A stretch of DNA of 25,900 nucleotides from a virus: positions 1 through 25,900 of IMG/VR virus record IMGVR_UViG_3300047381_000089. One strand, written 5' to 3'. The notes beneath the pieces were generated by a model. The model had not been told where the DNA came from. It saw only the letters and a program-made list of their open reading frames with translations, and ran no database searches. Below, in pieces: positions 1 through 8,346 of this stretch. The position numbers were made by a program, and so were the translations under genes. Each line of letters opens with the position of its first letter. The stretch's first letter is position 1.

Positions 1-586
1 AGAATACCAGAATATCCTTAGCGGCGGCAGTGGTGGTCAGTGTCGGGGCAGTACCGCCTGTGAACTTAAACACAGCGTTAAACGACATTGTACGGCTACC
101 AGTGCCATCCTGAATAATCATCAGCAAATAAACAGCGCCGTCCACCAGATTAGTCGGGGCGGCTATAGTGCGGTTGTCTGTAATGGTTACAGATGTTACC
201 TGATTAGCGCTAGCGTCCCATGAGATGCTTGCACCGTCCACTAGGGTGGTAGCGTTAAAGTTCTGCGTCTTTGTGTACTCCTGAGCCGCCTCAAGCCCAG
301 CAATGGTCACATCAGCGTCAGGGGCTGTAAGGACGCGAGTGTTACCAGTGGTAATGCCTACAGCGTCAAAGCGAACCTGCTTGGTGTCATCTGTCGGGTC
401 GGACAGGGTGAAGGTGTCCTGAATGGCAGATGTGCCAGCATTCATGTCGGCTAGGTGCGCTAGTATCTCCCGAAGGGCATTGTTCAGGTCGGATGGAACC
501 ATCACGTTCTCGGCTAGCGAGATGCCGTCTATGTCCGTATTGTTGCCAGCGGTGCTGTCGTATTCGGATATTTTTGTCTTTGCCAT
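1..586 (-). CDS. Tail-fibre-like structural protein, 3' end outside window
   Basis: An open frame runs from ATG at 586 to the left edge, giving 195 codons without a stop, so the C-terminus is missing. The start MAKTKISEYDSTAGNNTDID and the following segment (MVPSDLNNALREILAHLADM) match, from memory, the N-terminus of tail-fibre or appendage proteins in many marine podoviruses, where it probably attaches the fibre to the tail. The rest is Thr/Ala/Asp-rich and beta-like. It is the last structural gene visible in the late operon. The stop of the preceding 559-aa gene is at 588-590, so the ATG follows it by one base and translation is probably coupled. Exact role (fibre versus other appendage) is inference. 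Confidence 0.72.
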   Translation of the reverse strand, partial: MAKTKISEYDSTAGNNTDIDGISLAENVMVPSDLNNALREILAHLADMNAGTSAIQDTFTLSDPTDDTKQVRFDAVGITTGNTRVLTAPDADVTIAGLEAAQEYTKTQNFNATTLVDGASISWDASANQVTSVTITDNRTIAAPTNLVDGAVYLLMIIQDGTGSRTMSFNAVFKFTGGTAPTLTTTAAAKDILVF

Positions 587-587
587 G

Positions 588-2267
588 TTATTCTCCTAGC
601 AGAAGTGTCTGCATTGTATCAGATGGGGACTGTGCCAACAATCCAGCAGTCGCTGGTGAGCGCAATGTTCCTGAGTATGCGGGGACAATAAAGCGCTTTA
701 ATGCAGTCTGCCCTGCTGGAGTGTAAGCCAACTTACCGCCACCTAAAGCCGCCAAACCAAGACCCAAACCGCCAAGAGCGCCTAGGTCTGTTGAGCCAGC
801 CGCCATCCCACCTAATGCGCCAACGCCGCTAGTAGCCGCGATAGGCATTAGCATACCGCCAAATCTCTCAGCAGTGCCACTGTCACCTAGCTCCGCGCCT
901 ATAGTTCTTTTAGCTACCTCTATTGGCCTCTGCATACGAGCCTCACCTGCGGCAAGTCTGCCCAATCCTGTTGCCCCTGCTCTACGCTCCTCTGCTCTAA
1001 CAGCCTGCAAAGCCCTTGCTGGAGTAAACATAGATTCATCAGCTTGTGCGGCGGCGCGGCGCAAAGGCACATAGTTAGCATAGGCCTTATCTAGCTTCTG
1101 TAACTCTGCTCTTTTTGCTGGTGAATACTTGGTAAAAATATTCATCAAGGCAGTATCAACCTCACCAAAAGCATCAGCTAGGCCAAATTCATTTTTTCTG
1201 ACTGATTGAAACTGCTTCTTGCCAAGCTCTGACTGAACTCTTTTTAAAGCCTCTCCAGACAGCCTGCCATCCTTTACCGAACCTAATACCTCACGCATCA
1301 CAAAGTTTTCTAAGTCAGCCGCTTCTTTTGCGCCAACCTCACCAAGCTCTGTTTTGGCCTTTGACACAGCAGAGCCTAACTCATCCAGAAAATCATCGCT
1401 AACTTCAATGTCTACATCACTAAGTATTTTATCGTACCGCTTGTTAAACTCAGCTCTAGCTCTGTTGAACGTACCTCTTGGAGAAAGCCCCATAGGTATC
1501 TTGATGCCCAAAGGCTTAAATGCGCGGTTAAATATATACGGAGAAAACTTCTCCATAGCTCTCTCTCTCGCGCCTCTAATTGATGTGCCAACAACGGGCA
1601 GTGATTGCATGCTCTCCTCTAAACGCTTAGTACCTCTGCCCATCATTTGCCCGATAGTCAATGGTATTCCAGCCCGCTCTAAAGCCTGTGGAATTTTTTG
1701 CGCCACAGGAGCTAAAGCCTGAGAGCCAGCACCTATAGCCGCACCAGTCAAAGAGGCCGCAGGCACATCACCCAGCTCTTGCGCCGCGCCTGCTCCATAA
1801 ATGGCACTGCCCACAGCGCCTGCCTTAATAGGGTTAGCTTTTGCATATTGAGCAATGTTTCTTGCTAAGGCCTTAATCCCCTGCCCAGACAATTTTGCCG
1901 CACTTCTTGCCGCACCCGCTGGGGTCAAAAAAGAAGCCGCTATCTCTGTGCCGTAAGCAATGGCAGTGTTCTCATCTCTGAACTCATTAAGGTTCTGACG
2001 AATAGCATCCCTGACGGTCTTATAATCATATCCAGCGGCAGAAGCTAACGCCGCAATAGCCTCATCCGCAGTGCCAAATGTAACACCCTGACCTATAGCA
2101 TTGGCAACGCCTAAAGCAAAAGCTGGGTCTACGGCTGAAGTTACTGCGCCACCAATAGATTTACCAGCCCTTTCGAGCAAGCCAACTTTAGGTTGCTCAG
2201 GCGCTTTTGGTTGGCTAGTGCCAATCGGAGTGCCTACAAATGTTTTGGTGGTAGTGTTATCAGCCAT
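588..2267 (-). CDS. Putative internal virion / DNA-ejection protein (559 aa)
   Basis: The protein is rich in Ala and Gly. It has several glycine-zipper-like hydrophobic stretches (about residues 150-185 and 465-520) separated by charged helical segments, including a KRxxKxxEExxxxLP-like region near 210 and an amphipathic helical part at 270-390. This composition is typical of podovirus internal core or ejection proteins that enter the cell envelope with the DNA. No enzymatic motif was seen. It starts with a TAATG overlap with the upstream 388-aa gene and is the third of three similar large proteins in a row (253, 388 and 559 aa), the usual position for ejection proteins between tail hub and fibre. 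Function is inferred from composition and position. Confidence 0.7.
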   Translation of the reverse strand: MADNTTTKTFVGTPIGTSQPKAPEQPKVGLLERAGKSIGGAVTSAVDPAFALGVANAIGQGVTFGTADEAIAALASAAGYDYKTVRDAIRQNLNEFRDENTAIAYGTEIAASFLTPAGAARSAAKLSGQGIKALARNIAQYAKANPIKAGAVGSAIYGAGAAQELGDVPAASLTGAAIGAGSQALAPVAQKIPQALERAGIPLTIGQMMGRGTKRLEESMQSLPVVGTSIRGARERAMEKFSPYIFNRAFKPLGIKIPMGLSPRGTFNRARAEFNKRYDKILSDVDIEVSDDFLDELGSAVSKAKTELGEVGAKEAADLENFVMREVLGSVKDGRLSGEALKRVQSELGKKQFQSVRKNEFGLADAFGEVDTALMNIFTKYSPAKRAELQKLDKAYANYVPLRRAAAQADESMFTPARALQAVRAEERRAGATGLGRLAAGEARMQRPIEVAKRTIGAELGDSGTAERFGGMLMPIAATSGVGALGGMAAGSTDLGALGGLGLGLAALGGGKLAYTPAGQTALKRFIVPAYSGTLRSPATAGLLAQSPSDTMQTLLLGE

Positions 2268-3433
2268 TAGCTTTGCTCACTTATTTGCTGGAATACGCCA
2301 TTTACAATAGCATAGTCACCCGTTTTTGCTGAAGATGGTAATTCGCTCAGGTCTTGAACGACAAAAGGTTTTTTCATTGTTCCTGTTCCAGAAATGTAAC
2401 TCTTGAAAAAGTCAGGAGTCAGCCCCGCCCTTCCGCCTTCTTCCTTGGTGAAGGCTTCCAAATCGGCCTGCCCCTGAGTCAAATCCGCAAACCTTACTGC
2501 GGCGGCGTTCCGAATATCTTCCCGCACTGTCGGGTCAATAATAAGCATTCCGCCATCATAAGTTCCCTCTACCCCTATGCCCAGCCTTGAAAGAAGCCCT
2601 CTGGCCTCAGCACCAATTCCGCCTAGACCCCTAACTTGCATTTGCTCACCTTCACGCACAACTGAATCTGGGTCTAGCATTTTCATGTAAGAGAACACTA
2701 AGGCCAAGTCAGCGGCAGAGGATTGCTCAGGCTTGCTGTAGTTAACAACATCCGTCCAGAACTGCTTTGCTTCTCCGTAATACTCAGAGCTAGTGTTAAA
2801 ATCTTTTCTAAGGTCGCGTCTGAGCTTTGCTATGTCTAAATCTCTCCCAGCAGATTCCTTGGCTTGTGTTGCCCGAATCTCCATCATCTTCATAGCAATG
2901 TCAGTTTCACGCTGTTGCTTGGCTAGTTCTGCGGCGGCCTGAGCCTTCTTCTCCGCTGTGTATGCCTTCATGCCAGCACCGAACATAGCGCCCAAGCCCT
3001 GACCAGTGGTAATCGGCTTATCCTGATAGCCCGACAGTTGCAGACCTGTTGCGGCGGCCTCTGACAACCCAGCAAATGCGGGTGTGCCAACTGCCGGAGT
3101 TAGTCTGTCCATCAGGCTCTGAGGGGCTTTTGGAGGGGGCTGTGTCTTTCCGCCTAAACCCATCTTTTTCGCTAGGTCGCTCTGTAGGCGGGTCATACCG
3201 CCGCCACCTGTCGGGGATGTAATGTCTCTGATACCGCGCAGACCAATCTGGGGCATAGGAGGCCGCTGACGCATTAAGCTAGTAGCAGAACCCGCTGTTC
3301 GTGGGTCAAAGCCGCGCCGCATCATAAATGCGTTAGGACGAGCGCCTGCGCCTGCCTGCTGTTGCAGAAGCTGGTTAAACAGTGCAGTACCTGCCGCACC
3401 GCCACCGCGTAATGTAGGTATTCCGTTTGACAT
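2267..3433 (-). CDS. Putative internal virion protein (388 aa)
   Basis: The N-terminal half (about 1-150) is Gly/Pro/Arg/Gln-rich and probably disordered. Residues about 150-230 form a Lys/Glu/Ala-rich segment likely to be a coiled coil (AEKKAQAAAELAKQQRETD). The C-terminal part is mixed alpha/beta and ends FQQISEQS. No known catalytic motif is visible. Both ends use TAATG overlaps, with the 253-aa gene upstream and the 559-aa gene downstream, so the three are probably made in fixed ratio. By composition and position it is a candidate internal core or ejection component. I do not recognise a named family. Confidence 0.68.
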   Translation of the reverse strand: MSNGIPTLRGGGAAGTALFNQLLQQQAGAGARPNAFMMRRGFDPRTAGSATSLMRQRPPMPQIGLRGIRDITSPTGGGGMTRLQSDLAKKMGLGGKTQPPPKAPQSLMDRLTPAVGTPAFAGLSEAAATGLQLSGYQDKPITTGQGLGAMFGAGMKAYTAEKKAQAAAELAKQQRETDIAMKMMEIRATQAKESAGRDLDIAKLRRDLRKDFNTSSEYYGEAKQFWTDVVNYSKPEQSSAADLALVFSYMKMLDPDSVVREGEQMQVRGLGGIGAEARGLLSRLGIGVEGTYDGGMLIIDPTVREDIRNAAAVRFADLTQGQADLEAFTKEEGGRAGLTPDFFKSYISGTGTMKKPFVVQDLSELPSSAKTGDYAIVNGVFQQISEQS

Positions 3434-4194
3434 TAAGCTAACCCTCCTAGTAATGCGCCGCCGAGTGCATACGGCGTTGCCGCGCTACCAGACAGCCCCA
3501 TCAGACTAGCGCCTTGCGCTCCCGCCATGCCGCCGGAGAGGAAGCCGAGAGCCGGATTACGGAACTGCGGGGTAATGGTTCTGCCGCCCAATGCACCAGA
3601 ACCGCCCTGAACCATAGTAAGATAATCAGCCAATTTCTGTGCAGGTCGTGCCTCTTGGAACTGGAAGCGCTCGATATCTGCCGCTAGTTCTGCCTGCTCC
3701 TGAGCCTCTCTAGCCGCACCAACCTGCGCCATTGTCTGCAAGTCAGCAAAGCCTAACTCACGCGCCGCTGGAGCTTGCTGAATGGCCTGTTGCTGTGCCT
3801 GATACATCAGAGGGGCTACAGCTTCTGCTACGGCCTTCTGTGCGTACCCTGAGCCGTATCTGCCACTGCTCATTGCGCCCTGCATGGCCTGCTGAATGGT
3901 TGGCTGTAAAGCCTGCTGGAAAAGCGGGTTAGTGCCTGTCAGGTTCTGCATAACCGCCTGCTGAACGGCTGGTATCATTGGTGAGCCAGCGGCGGCCTGT
4001 GAGCGATAGCCAGACAAGGCCATCTGTGTCTCAGGGCTAAAGCCTACGACTGTGCTTTTTGGGTAATACTGAGGCCGTGCTGACTGATATAAGTCTTGCG
4101 CCTCTTGCATACCATACTGCAAGAATGGCTCTGCAAAAGCGCTTGGCGCTGTTGTCTGCGTAATTGTTCTCTGTGAACCGCCGCCTTTACTCAT
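3433..4194 (-). CDS. Putative internal virion protein (253 aa)
   Basis: It begins MSKGGGSQRTITQTTAPSAF, and a short segment (FLQYGMQEAQDLY) follows. From memory this kind of N-terminus recurs in HMO-2011-like podoviruses just after the tail genes. A long Gln/Ala-rich helical region spans about residues 70-190 (QQAVMQNLTG, QAQQQAIQQA). The C-terminus is Gly/Ala/Leu-rich and hydrophobic (ALGGALLGGLA), which could insert in or cross a membrane. The ATG at 4194 has AAGGA about nine bases upstream, and the preceding gene stops two bases before it. The role in ejection is inference; no enzymatic residues are evident. Confidence 0.68.
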   Translation of the reverse strand: MSKGGGSQRTITQTTAPSAFAEPFLQYGMQEAQDLYQSARPQYYPKSTVVGFSPETQMALSGYRSQAAAGSPMIPAVQQAVMQNLTGTNPLFQQALQPTIQQAMQGAMSSGRYGSGYAQKAVAEAVAPLMYQAQQQAIQQAPAARELGFADLQTMAQVGAAREAQEQAELAADIERFQFQEARPAQKLADYLTMVQGGSGALGGRTITPQFRNPALGFLSGGMAGAQGASLMGLSGSAATPYALGGALLGGLA

Positions 4195-4195
4195 C

Positions 4196-4582
4196 TTACA
4201 AATCCTTCACCAGTATGGTTGCTGTGGGCTTATAATCTTTTAGCTGGCGTTCCCAGCCCTTCCGCCCGATTATTTCCATTGAATCACAACCAAGCTCTCT
4301 AGCCCAATCGCAAACATTTTTCTCTGCCTCTATAAGCTCTTCCATGTCACCGCCTGCTAGCCATATGCGGCAGGTAGCTCTCTGAGGGTAATCAACTATC
4401 TCCACCACTATAGCAGATTTTTCCAAAGGAAAAAATGCCGCTTGCTTATTGGTTATAGCCTGCCATACATCTTGTAACGTGTGGCTATGCCCTGCATATA
4501 CTAGCGCCGCCTGTATATAGTCAGCGCATCTCTCAAATTCATCAGCCGATGATGACATAACCGATGTCTGTGCTGTGTCCAT
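4196..4582 (-). CDS. Conserved small phage protein of unknown function (128 aa)
   Basis: It is a compact alpha/beta protein with an N-terminal helix (FERCADYIQAALVYAGHSHT), then a strand-rich core (SAIVVEIVDYPQRATCRIW), an LAGGDMEELIEAEKNVCDWA helix, and a C-terminal GRKGWERQLKDY motif. I recall this pattern from a small conserved protein in the tail region of several podoviruses and siphoviruses; it has no established function. Its start at 4582 lies 41 bases inside the 3' end of the upstream gene in another frame. An alternative ATG at 4558 shortens that overlap but has no ribosome site, so 4582 (AGAAG a few bases upstream) is preferred. Confidence 0.72.
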   Translation of the reverse strand: MDTAQTSVMSSSADEFERCADYIQAALVYAGHSHTLQDVWQAITNKQAAFFPLEKSAIVVEIVDYPQRATCRIWLAGGDMEELIEAEKNVCDWARELGCDSMEIIGRKGWERQLKDYKPTATILVKDL

Positions 4583-4850
4583 TGTTCTTCTGCCCTATCA
4601 CAAATGAACCGTTATTTTTTGTCTTTATATAAGGGTCGTGGTCATAATAATTTACGCTATGAGGCTCTAGCAATATAACGCTTTCCTTGCCTGCTCTTGG
4701 GTCTGTCACAGTAATATCTCCGCCGCCAGATGCCAGTGTAGCTGTGCCAGTGCAATTTAGCTTGCCATTGATAGCTCCGTTCAATAACTCAGCTATCTCT
4801 CTGACAGTAGCTAAAACAGGGTTTAGGATGCGAAAATTAGTCGTTGCCAT
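4542..4850 (-). CDS. Small structural-region protein, unknown function (102 aa)
   Basis: The protein has an N-terminal helix that includes VREIAELLNGAINGK, then a beta-rich part with SGGGDITVTDPRAGKES and a C-terminus with TKNNGSFVIGQKNNGHS. The beta-rich, Asn/Gly-heavy end looks like a small trimeric tail or fibre accessory domain, but that is only an impression. The ATG at 4850 overlaps the TAA of the tail-hub gene (TAATG). Its 3' end overlaps the next gene by 41 bases, unusually long for this operon. Confidence 0.7.
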   Translation of the reverse strand: MATTNFRILNPVLATVREIAELLNGAINGKLNCTGTATLASGGGDITVTDPRAGKESVILLEPHSVNYYDHDPYIKTKNNGSFVIGQKNNGHSTDIGYVIIG

Positions 4851-6307
4851 TATCTGCGCCCTATCTGTGCGGCTTCGACATCAAACCCCTGAGCAAACTC
4901 AAAGAACTGGTCGAACTCAAACTTGAACCTGTGATATCTGCCATCTGCTCTAAACTCAGCATAACCGTTGCCGCCTGCCGGACTAAAGGCCGTGAATGTC
5001 GGGGCGGGGTTTCCTATCATGGCGTTGCGCGTTCCGACATAGCAGAAGTTCTCTATCCCCTCATAGTATGGATAGACACGGGTAACAACCGAGTGCATCC
5101 CCTTGTGCAAGTTCATTTCGCCAGTAACAATTTCAGGCACTAATGAAGAGCCAGTAAAGGAATATAACTTATCGCCAATCGCCGCACCGAAGAAAAACTC
5201 ACCGCCTCGCAAGGATGGGCTATCAAGCTGAATAGCTAGCGCGTCCACCGTAGCCGCCAAGCTGTCCAAATCGTCAACTGTGTACCCAGAAGTAAACAAT
5301 GGCGCAACCAAGTCTGTCGGCGTTCTTGCAAGTGACCAACGGTTCAAGCTGTAGTTATAAATCAGTATTGTGTCCGGCTGACCATTAGCGCTGGCCTGTG
5401 ACGGGTATGACCAAACAGCAATCTGGTTTAGCGGGTCAACGCTGGCAGATACGCGATTTCTGTGAGCGCTGTTGAAGTCGCTCTCAAAGAACTTGTCTAT
5501 CTTCTCATTGCCAATCGGCGTGGCTTTTTGACCGTCAAACATATGAAAGCCATTATCAGCCAAGAAGAATGTGAGGTGTCCATAGTTACACACAGAGCCA
5601 GCCAAACGACAGCCGCGCACACTCTCCACCTTGTCAAACTGAAACACCAGAGGCAGGCCAGTATAGGTTGCGCGGAAGATAGCTTTTTCGCAAAGAATGG
5701 TGGCATATTCACCGCCAACCAAGCCAGTAATCTGTCCGGCATCAGGCAAGTCCTGAAAGTCAGACTGGTCTGTGCCAGCAGTCCAGCTAGTGTAATTGCT
5801 GAAGCCTGACCACTTCACCCGCATAGGCTTTCGGCCTGAGCCTTCGTCTATATTAGCCGTCCATACAAAATCTCGTACCACAGCAAGAAAGTCAGCTTTC
5901 GGGGCGTTGGAAACATCTGCCCACGCCGATGATGAGTTTACATCCCAATATTGCAATGTCTCGCCGACACCGCCAGCGGCTATGGCTATGTCTCCAAACT
6001 GGACAAACCGCCAGCGCTCTGCGCCAGTTAAAGAATACCCGCCAGCTTTGCTGACATCATCTAAATTGCTTGTTCCTGTGTTGAAGGTGTACAGCTTGCC
6101 AGCATCGCCAGCAAATAAAGTTACATCCCCATCATCATCTTTTACTGAAAAAATGCCACGGATTCTATCGTCAGCCGAGTTGCTGATAGCGACAGTGCCT
6201 TTCATAGCACGATACCCACCAGCCGCAGGTATTACGTTGGTGGCTGTAATTAAGCCTTGATTCATGTGGTCTGGTTGGTCAGGCATCCATTCGCCGAAAG
6301 GTATCAT
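4850..6307 (-). CDS. Tail hub / DNA-stabilisation protein, P22 gp10-like (485 aa)
   Basis: The sequence begins MIPFGEWMPDQPDHMNQG and continues with repeated short beta segments (RIRGIFSVKDDDG, LYTFNTG, WRFVQFGDIAIAAGG, LQYWDV, FLAVVRDFVW). These form the beta-propeller-like pattern of the podovirus tail hub or nozzle (phage stabilisation protein, P22 gp10 type). This protein sits below the portal and adaptor ring, closes the filled head and carries the fibres. I chose ATG at 6307 over the ATG at 6319: it forms an ATGA overlap with the upstream stop and has GGTGA four bases before it. The protein length fits the family. The gene lies between an Ala/Thr-rich protein and a small accessory protein. 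Confidence 0.8.
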   Translation of the reverse strand: MIPFGEWMPDQPDHMNQGLITATNVIPAAGGYRAMKGTVAISNSADDRIRGIFSVKDDDGDVTLFAGDAGKLYTFNTGTSNLDDVSKAGGYSLTGAERWRFVQFGDIAIAAGGVGETLQYWDVNSSSAWADVSNAPKADFLAVVRDFVWTANIDEGSGRKPMRVKWSGFSNYTSWTAGTDQSDFQDLPDAGQITGLVGGEYATILCEKAIFRATYTGLPLVFQFDKVESVRGCRLAGSVCNYGHLTFFLADNGFHMFDGQKATPIGNEKIDKFFESDFNSAHRNRVSASVDPLNQIAVWSYPSQASANGQPDTILIYNYSLNRWSLARTPTDLVAPLFTSGYTVDDLDSLAATVDALAIQLDSPSLRGGEFFFGAAIGDKLYSFTGSSLVPEIVTGEMNLHKGMHSVVTRVYPYYEGIENFCYVGTRNAMIGNPAPTFTAFSPAGGNGYAEFRADGRYHRFKFEFDQFFEFAQGFDVEAAQIGRR

Positions 6308-6933
6308 ACGTTCACCCATGTTCCAGTGGTAACTGATTGGTCAGTCCAGACCTCAGAGCCTAAAGGCACATCCGTCCATATTTCTGTGCCTATAGGTACT
6401 GGTGTCCAATCGTCACCAATCACCTTCATGGCAACAGTCGGCGTTATTGCTACCAGCGCTGACATCTGCGCCTTGTACTGCGCTGTAAACGGCGCTGAGG
6501 TAGTTACTGCCGCCGTTACGGCAGATGCACCAGCAAATGTAGCGTTAACGCTCAGTGCGCCTGTAATCGCCGCAGGGGCGGTTGCCTCTACCTGCCTAAA
6601 TATCGTAGGCGTGGCAGTGGCGGTATTCGCAATGTTGACCAGCGCCTCAAACGGCTTGACCTTGGCAAACAAAGCAACAGCCGTATTAACAGCCGTCACA
6701 GATGCCGCAATCTCCATAATTTTGCCAGATGCGGATGTAGCGGTAGCCGCAACCGACACAGAAGCCTGCGCTGAGTGCAGGGTGTCAACCGTCAGGGACG
6801 CAGATGCAGTTAAAGCCGCACTCACTGAAGAGGCGGCTTCGTGCATTACGAGGTTGTTTAAATCGTCTACAGTGCCATAGGCATTTAGACTATCAACTGT
6901 ACCCCAAGCATCTAACTGGTCAACCTTTGCCAT
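6304..6933 (-). CDS. Ala/Thr/Val-rich repeat protein of the tail region (209 aa)
   Basis: The composition is extreme: long runs of A, T, S and V with very few aromatic residues in the middle (about 30-165). There are short internal repeats at both ends. Near the N-terminus, WGTVDSLN is followed by YGTVDDLN. Near the C-terminus, TPVPIGTEIWTD is followed by TDVPLGSEVWTD. I do not recognise a family. Its place between an appendage-type protein and the tail hub, and the small-residue-rich middle, suggest a structural protein, possibly an extended beta or fibrous element. It ends with an ATGA overlap into the tail-hub gene. Confidence 0.7.
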   Translation of the reverse strand: MAKVDQLDAWGTVDSLNAYGTVDDLNNLVMHEAASSVSAALTASASLTVDTLHSAQASVSVAATATSASGKIMEIAASVTAVNTAVALFAKVKPFEALVNIANTATATPTIFRQVEATAPAAITGALSVNATFAGASAVTAAVTTSAPFTAQYKAQMSALVAITPTVAMKVIGDDWTPVPIGTEIWTDVPLGSEVWTDQSVTTGTWVNV

Positions 6934-6941
6934 TGCCTGCC

Positions 6942-7328
6942 CTATGCGGCTGTAATGTCCATATCGCCAGCGGCAATACGAAGGATGTCACCCGTTGCTA
7001 CTGCCTTGCTTGCAGTCAGTGCGCCGTGAATAAGCAGATTGCCGCTTGTGCTGGCATCAAATAAACCGAAGTGGCTAACAGTACCCCATGAGCCTGTCGC
7101 CGCTGGAAAGTCTACCGCACCGCTATTATCTGCTGTGCCGCTACTTGCCGCGTTAAAGGCAATGCTCTGACGGGCGTACCCTGAGCCGGAAAGCTCTGTG
7201 CCGGAGTTGTCATCGTTAAATGAACCCGTGGACAGGCCAACGTAAACTGTTGTCGGCATGGTGTAAGCACCAGTGCCTAAAATGTGGTCGAGAATCTCGT
7301 TCTCTAAATAGTCACTCATAGCTGACAT
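6942..7328 (-). CDS. Phage tail-fibre-type protein, Gp80-like (128 aa)
   Basis: The sequence follows a widespread small phage structural pattern: SDYLENEILDHILGTGAYT, then TTVYVGLSTG, ELSGSGYARQSIAF, SWGTVSHFGLFDA, SGNLLIHGAL and GDILRIAAGDM. I recall this as the Gp80/putative tail fibre family (about 120-130 aa), so this copy is full length. The fold is probably a beta sandwich that decorates the tail or adhesion device. The ATG at 7328 has GGAGAG six bases upstream, better than the second Met at 7319. It directly follows the adaptor gene. Confidence 0.78.
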   Translation of the reverse strand: MSAMSDYLENEILDHILGTGAYTMPTTVYVGLSTGSFNDDNSGTELSGSGYARQSIAFNAASSGTADNSGAVDFPAATGSWGTVSHFGLFDASTSGNLLIHGALTASKAVATGDILRIAAGDMDITAA

Positions 7329-7330
7329 GA

Positions 7331-7972
7331 TTATCTCTCCGCTTGTGCGTTTGCTTGTGAATAGGCTGATTTAATTTGCAGAGAACCTGTACCGTAATGA
7401 CTTCTCTGTTCGTCCACCTTTATCTCTTCAAGAATGCGGGTGAATTTCTGGTCATACTGTGCGGCTCTTGCCTCGTCCAAAAGATAGGCGTAACCTTCCG
7501 CCAGCGCACCGTACAGATACAAATCTGGGCTTCTGGTAAACAGTATTGGTGTAGTGGTATTGCTGATGTTTGGCAGTGAGCCAATGTAAACAATTTCCTG
7601 AGTATAGGCCGCATCTGGTATAGGTCGCATTTTCAGTTCCAGTCCGACAATACTGTAACCCTCCGGCATACCCTCTCCGTTTGAGGAATACATACTATCC
7701 AAAGCAGACGGGCTATAATATGTAAGCACCCGTGTCGGTGATGCGTTTATCTTTACTTCACGGACTTCGCGGAAATCATTAGGCAATAAGATGTACTCAT
7801 CGCCAGCAACCAAAGTGGCCTGAGAACGCTTTTCCTGTTCGCGTGTCTCTAGCTCACGGCTCATGCGTGATTCAGCCATTGTGATAAAATCAGGTATTTG
7901 GCTGGTTAAGTCAGACCGAGCCATGAAATTGGCAACGGCTGTTTTAAGTTCCGCGTAATTTGCAATACTCAT
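7331..7972 (-). CDS. Head-tail adaptor protein, SU10-type (213 aa)
   Basis: The N-terminal helices (SIANYAELKTAVANFMARSD, IPDFITMAESRMSREL) lead into a beta domain (GDEYILLPNDFREVREVKI, GYSIVGLELKMRPIPD) and C-terminal helices with YLYGALAEGYAYLLDEARA. This arrangement is typical of the adaptor that binds the portal ring and receives the tail hub in SU10-like and HMO-2011-like podoviruses; a gp4-type role is inferred from order. It starts with an ATGA overlap with the 106-aa gene. Confidence 0.8.
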   Translation of the reverse strand: MSIANYAELKTAVANFMARSDLTSQIPDFITMAESRMSRELETREQEKRSQATLVAGDEYILLPNDFREVREVKINASPTRVLTYYSPSALDSMYSSNGEGMPEGYSIVGLELKMRPIPDAAYTQEIVYIGSLPNISNTTTPILFTRSPDLYLYGALAEGYAYLLDEARAAQYDQKFTRILEEIKVDEQRSHYGTGSLQIKSAYSQANAQAER

Positions 7973-8289
7973 AAGTGACCGCCGCCTGTTCTGAATACTC
8001 TGTTTTCGTTATTGTTCAGCCACTGCTTCCAAGCCTTAGGATTATCAGCAGGCTTGCCGAACTTCTGCACAAGCTCATTATACAGCACATTTGGTATTTC
8101 CGCCACATGGCTCATGTGCTTCTGTGTGCCTGTCATCTGCCCATAGCGCCAATCGTCAGCCATGTGCTTGTTAATCTTCAAAAGATTGTCAAACGTCTGG
8201 CTCTGTTCAACAACAGTACCGCCATGCCTGCCCTGCTTCATTTTGACCTGAGTGCCAGTAAGCGGGTCTGTCTTTAATATTCTGTCCAT
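7969..8289 (-). CDS. Conserved small head-region protein (106 aa)
   Basis: A small basic protein that begins MDRILKTDPLTGTQVK and contains the segments DDWRYGQMTGTQKHMSHVAE, IPNVLYNELVQKFG and WKQWLNNNENRVFRTGGG. I recall similar proteins immediately after the capsid gene in marine podoviruses, with no assigned function. A very good ribosome site (GGAGGAACT) precedes ATG 8289, and the gene is separated from the capsid gene by a 57-base gap containing a hairpin, so it may be expressed at a level different from the capsid. It could be a head-completion or decoration protein, but this is not demonstrated by the sequence. Confidence 0.72.
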   Translation of the reverse strand: MDRILKTDPLTGTQVKMKQGRHGGTVVEQSQTFDNLLKINKHMADDWRYGQMTGTQKHMSHVAEIPNVLYNELVQKFGKPADNPKAWKQWLNNNENRVFRTGGGHL

Positions 8290-8307
8290 AGTTCCTCCTG
8301 AAAGGTG

Positions 8308-8333
8308 AGAGGGGCAGTCACCCGCCCCCCTCT
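8308..8333 (-). other. Hairpin between capsid gene and next gene
   Basis: The bases at 8308-8314 (AGAGGGG) pair with 8327-8333 (CCCCTCT), giving a 7-bp GC-rich stem around a 12-base loop in the minus-strand transcript, directly after the capsid stop and before the strong ribosome site of the next gene. There is no U tract after it, so it is more likely an attenuator, an RNA-stability element or a processing site than a full terminator. Confidence 0.45.
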
Positions 8334-8346
8334 TTGATTAGCTAGC

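Noticed and set aside
5796-6260. 154-aa plus-strand ORF opposite the tail hub
   Set aside because: Antisense shadow of a supported gene; no ribosome site or recognisable motif.
6257-6880. 207-aa plus-strand ORF opposite the Ala/Thr-rich gene
   Set aside because: It mirrors the repetitive low-complexity minus gene, has no ribosome site, and its protein is the same small-residue pattern in reverse; it also conflicts with the tail-hub start.
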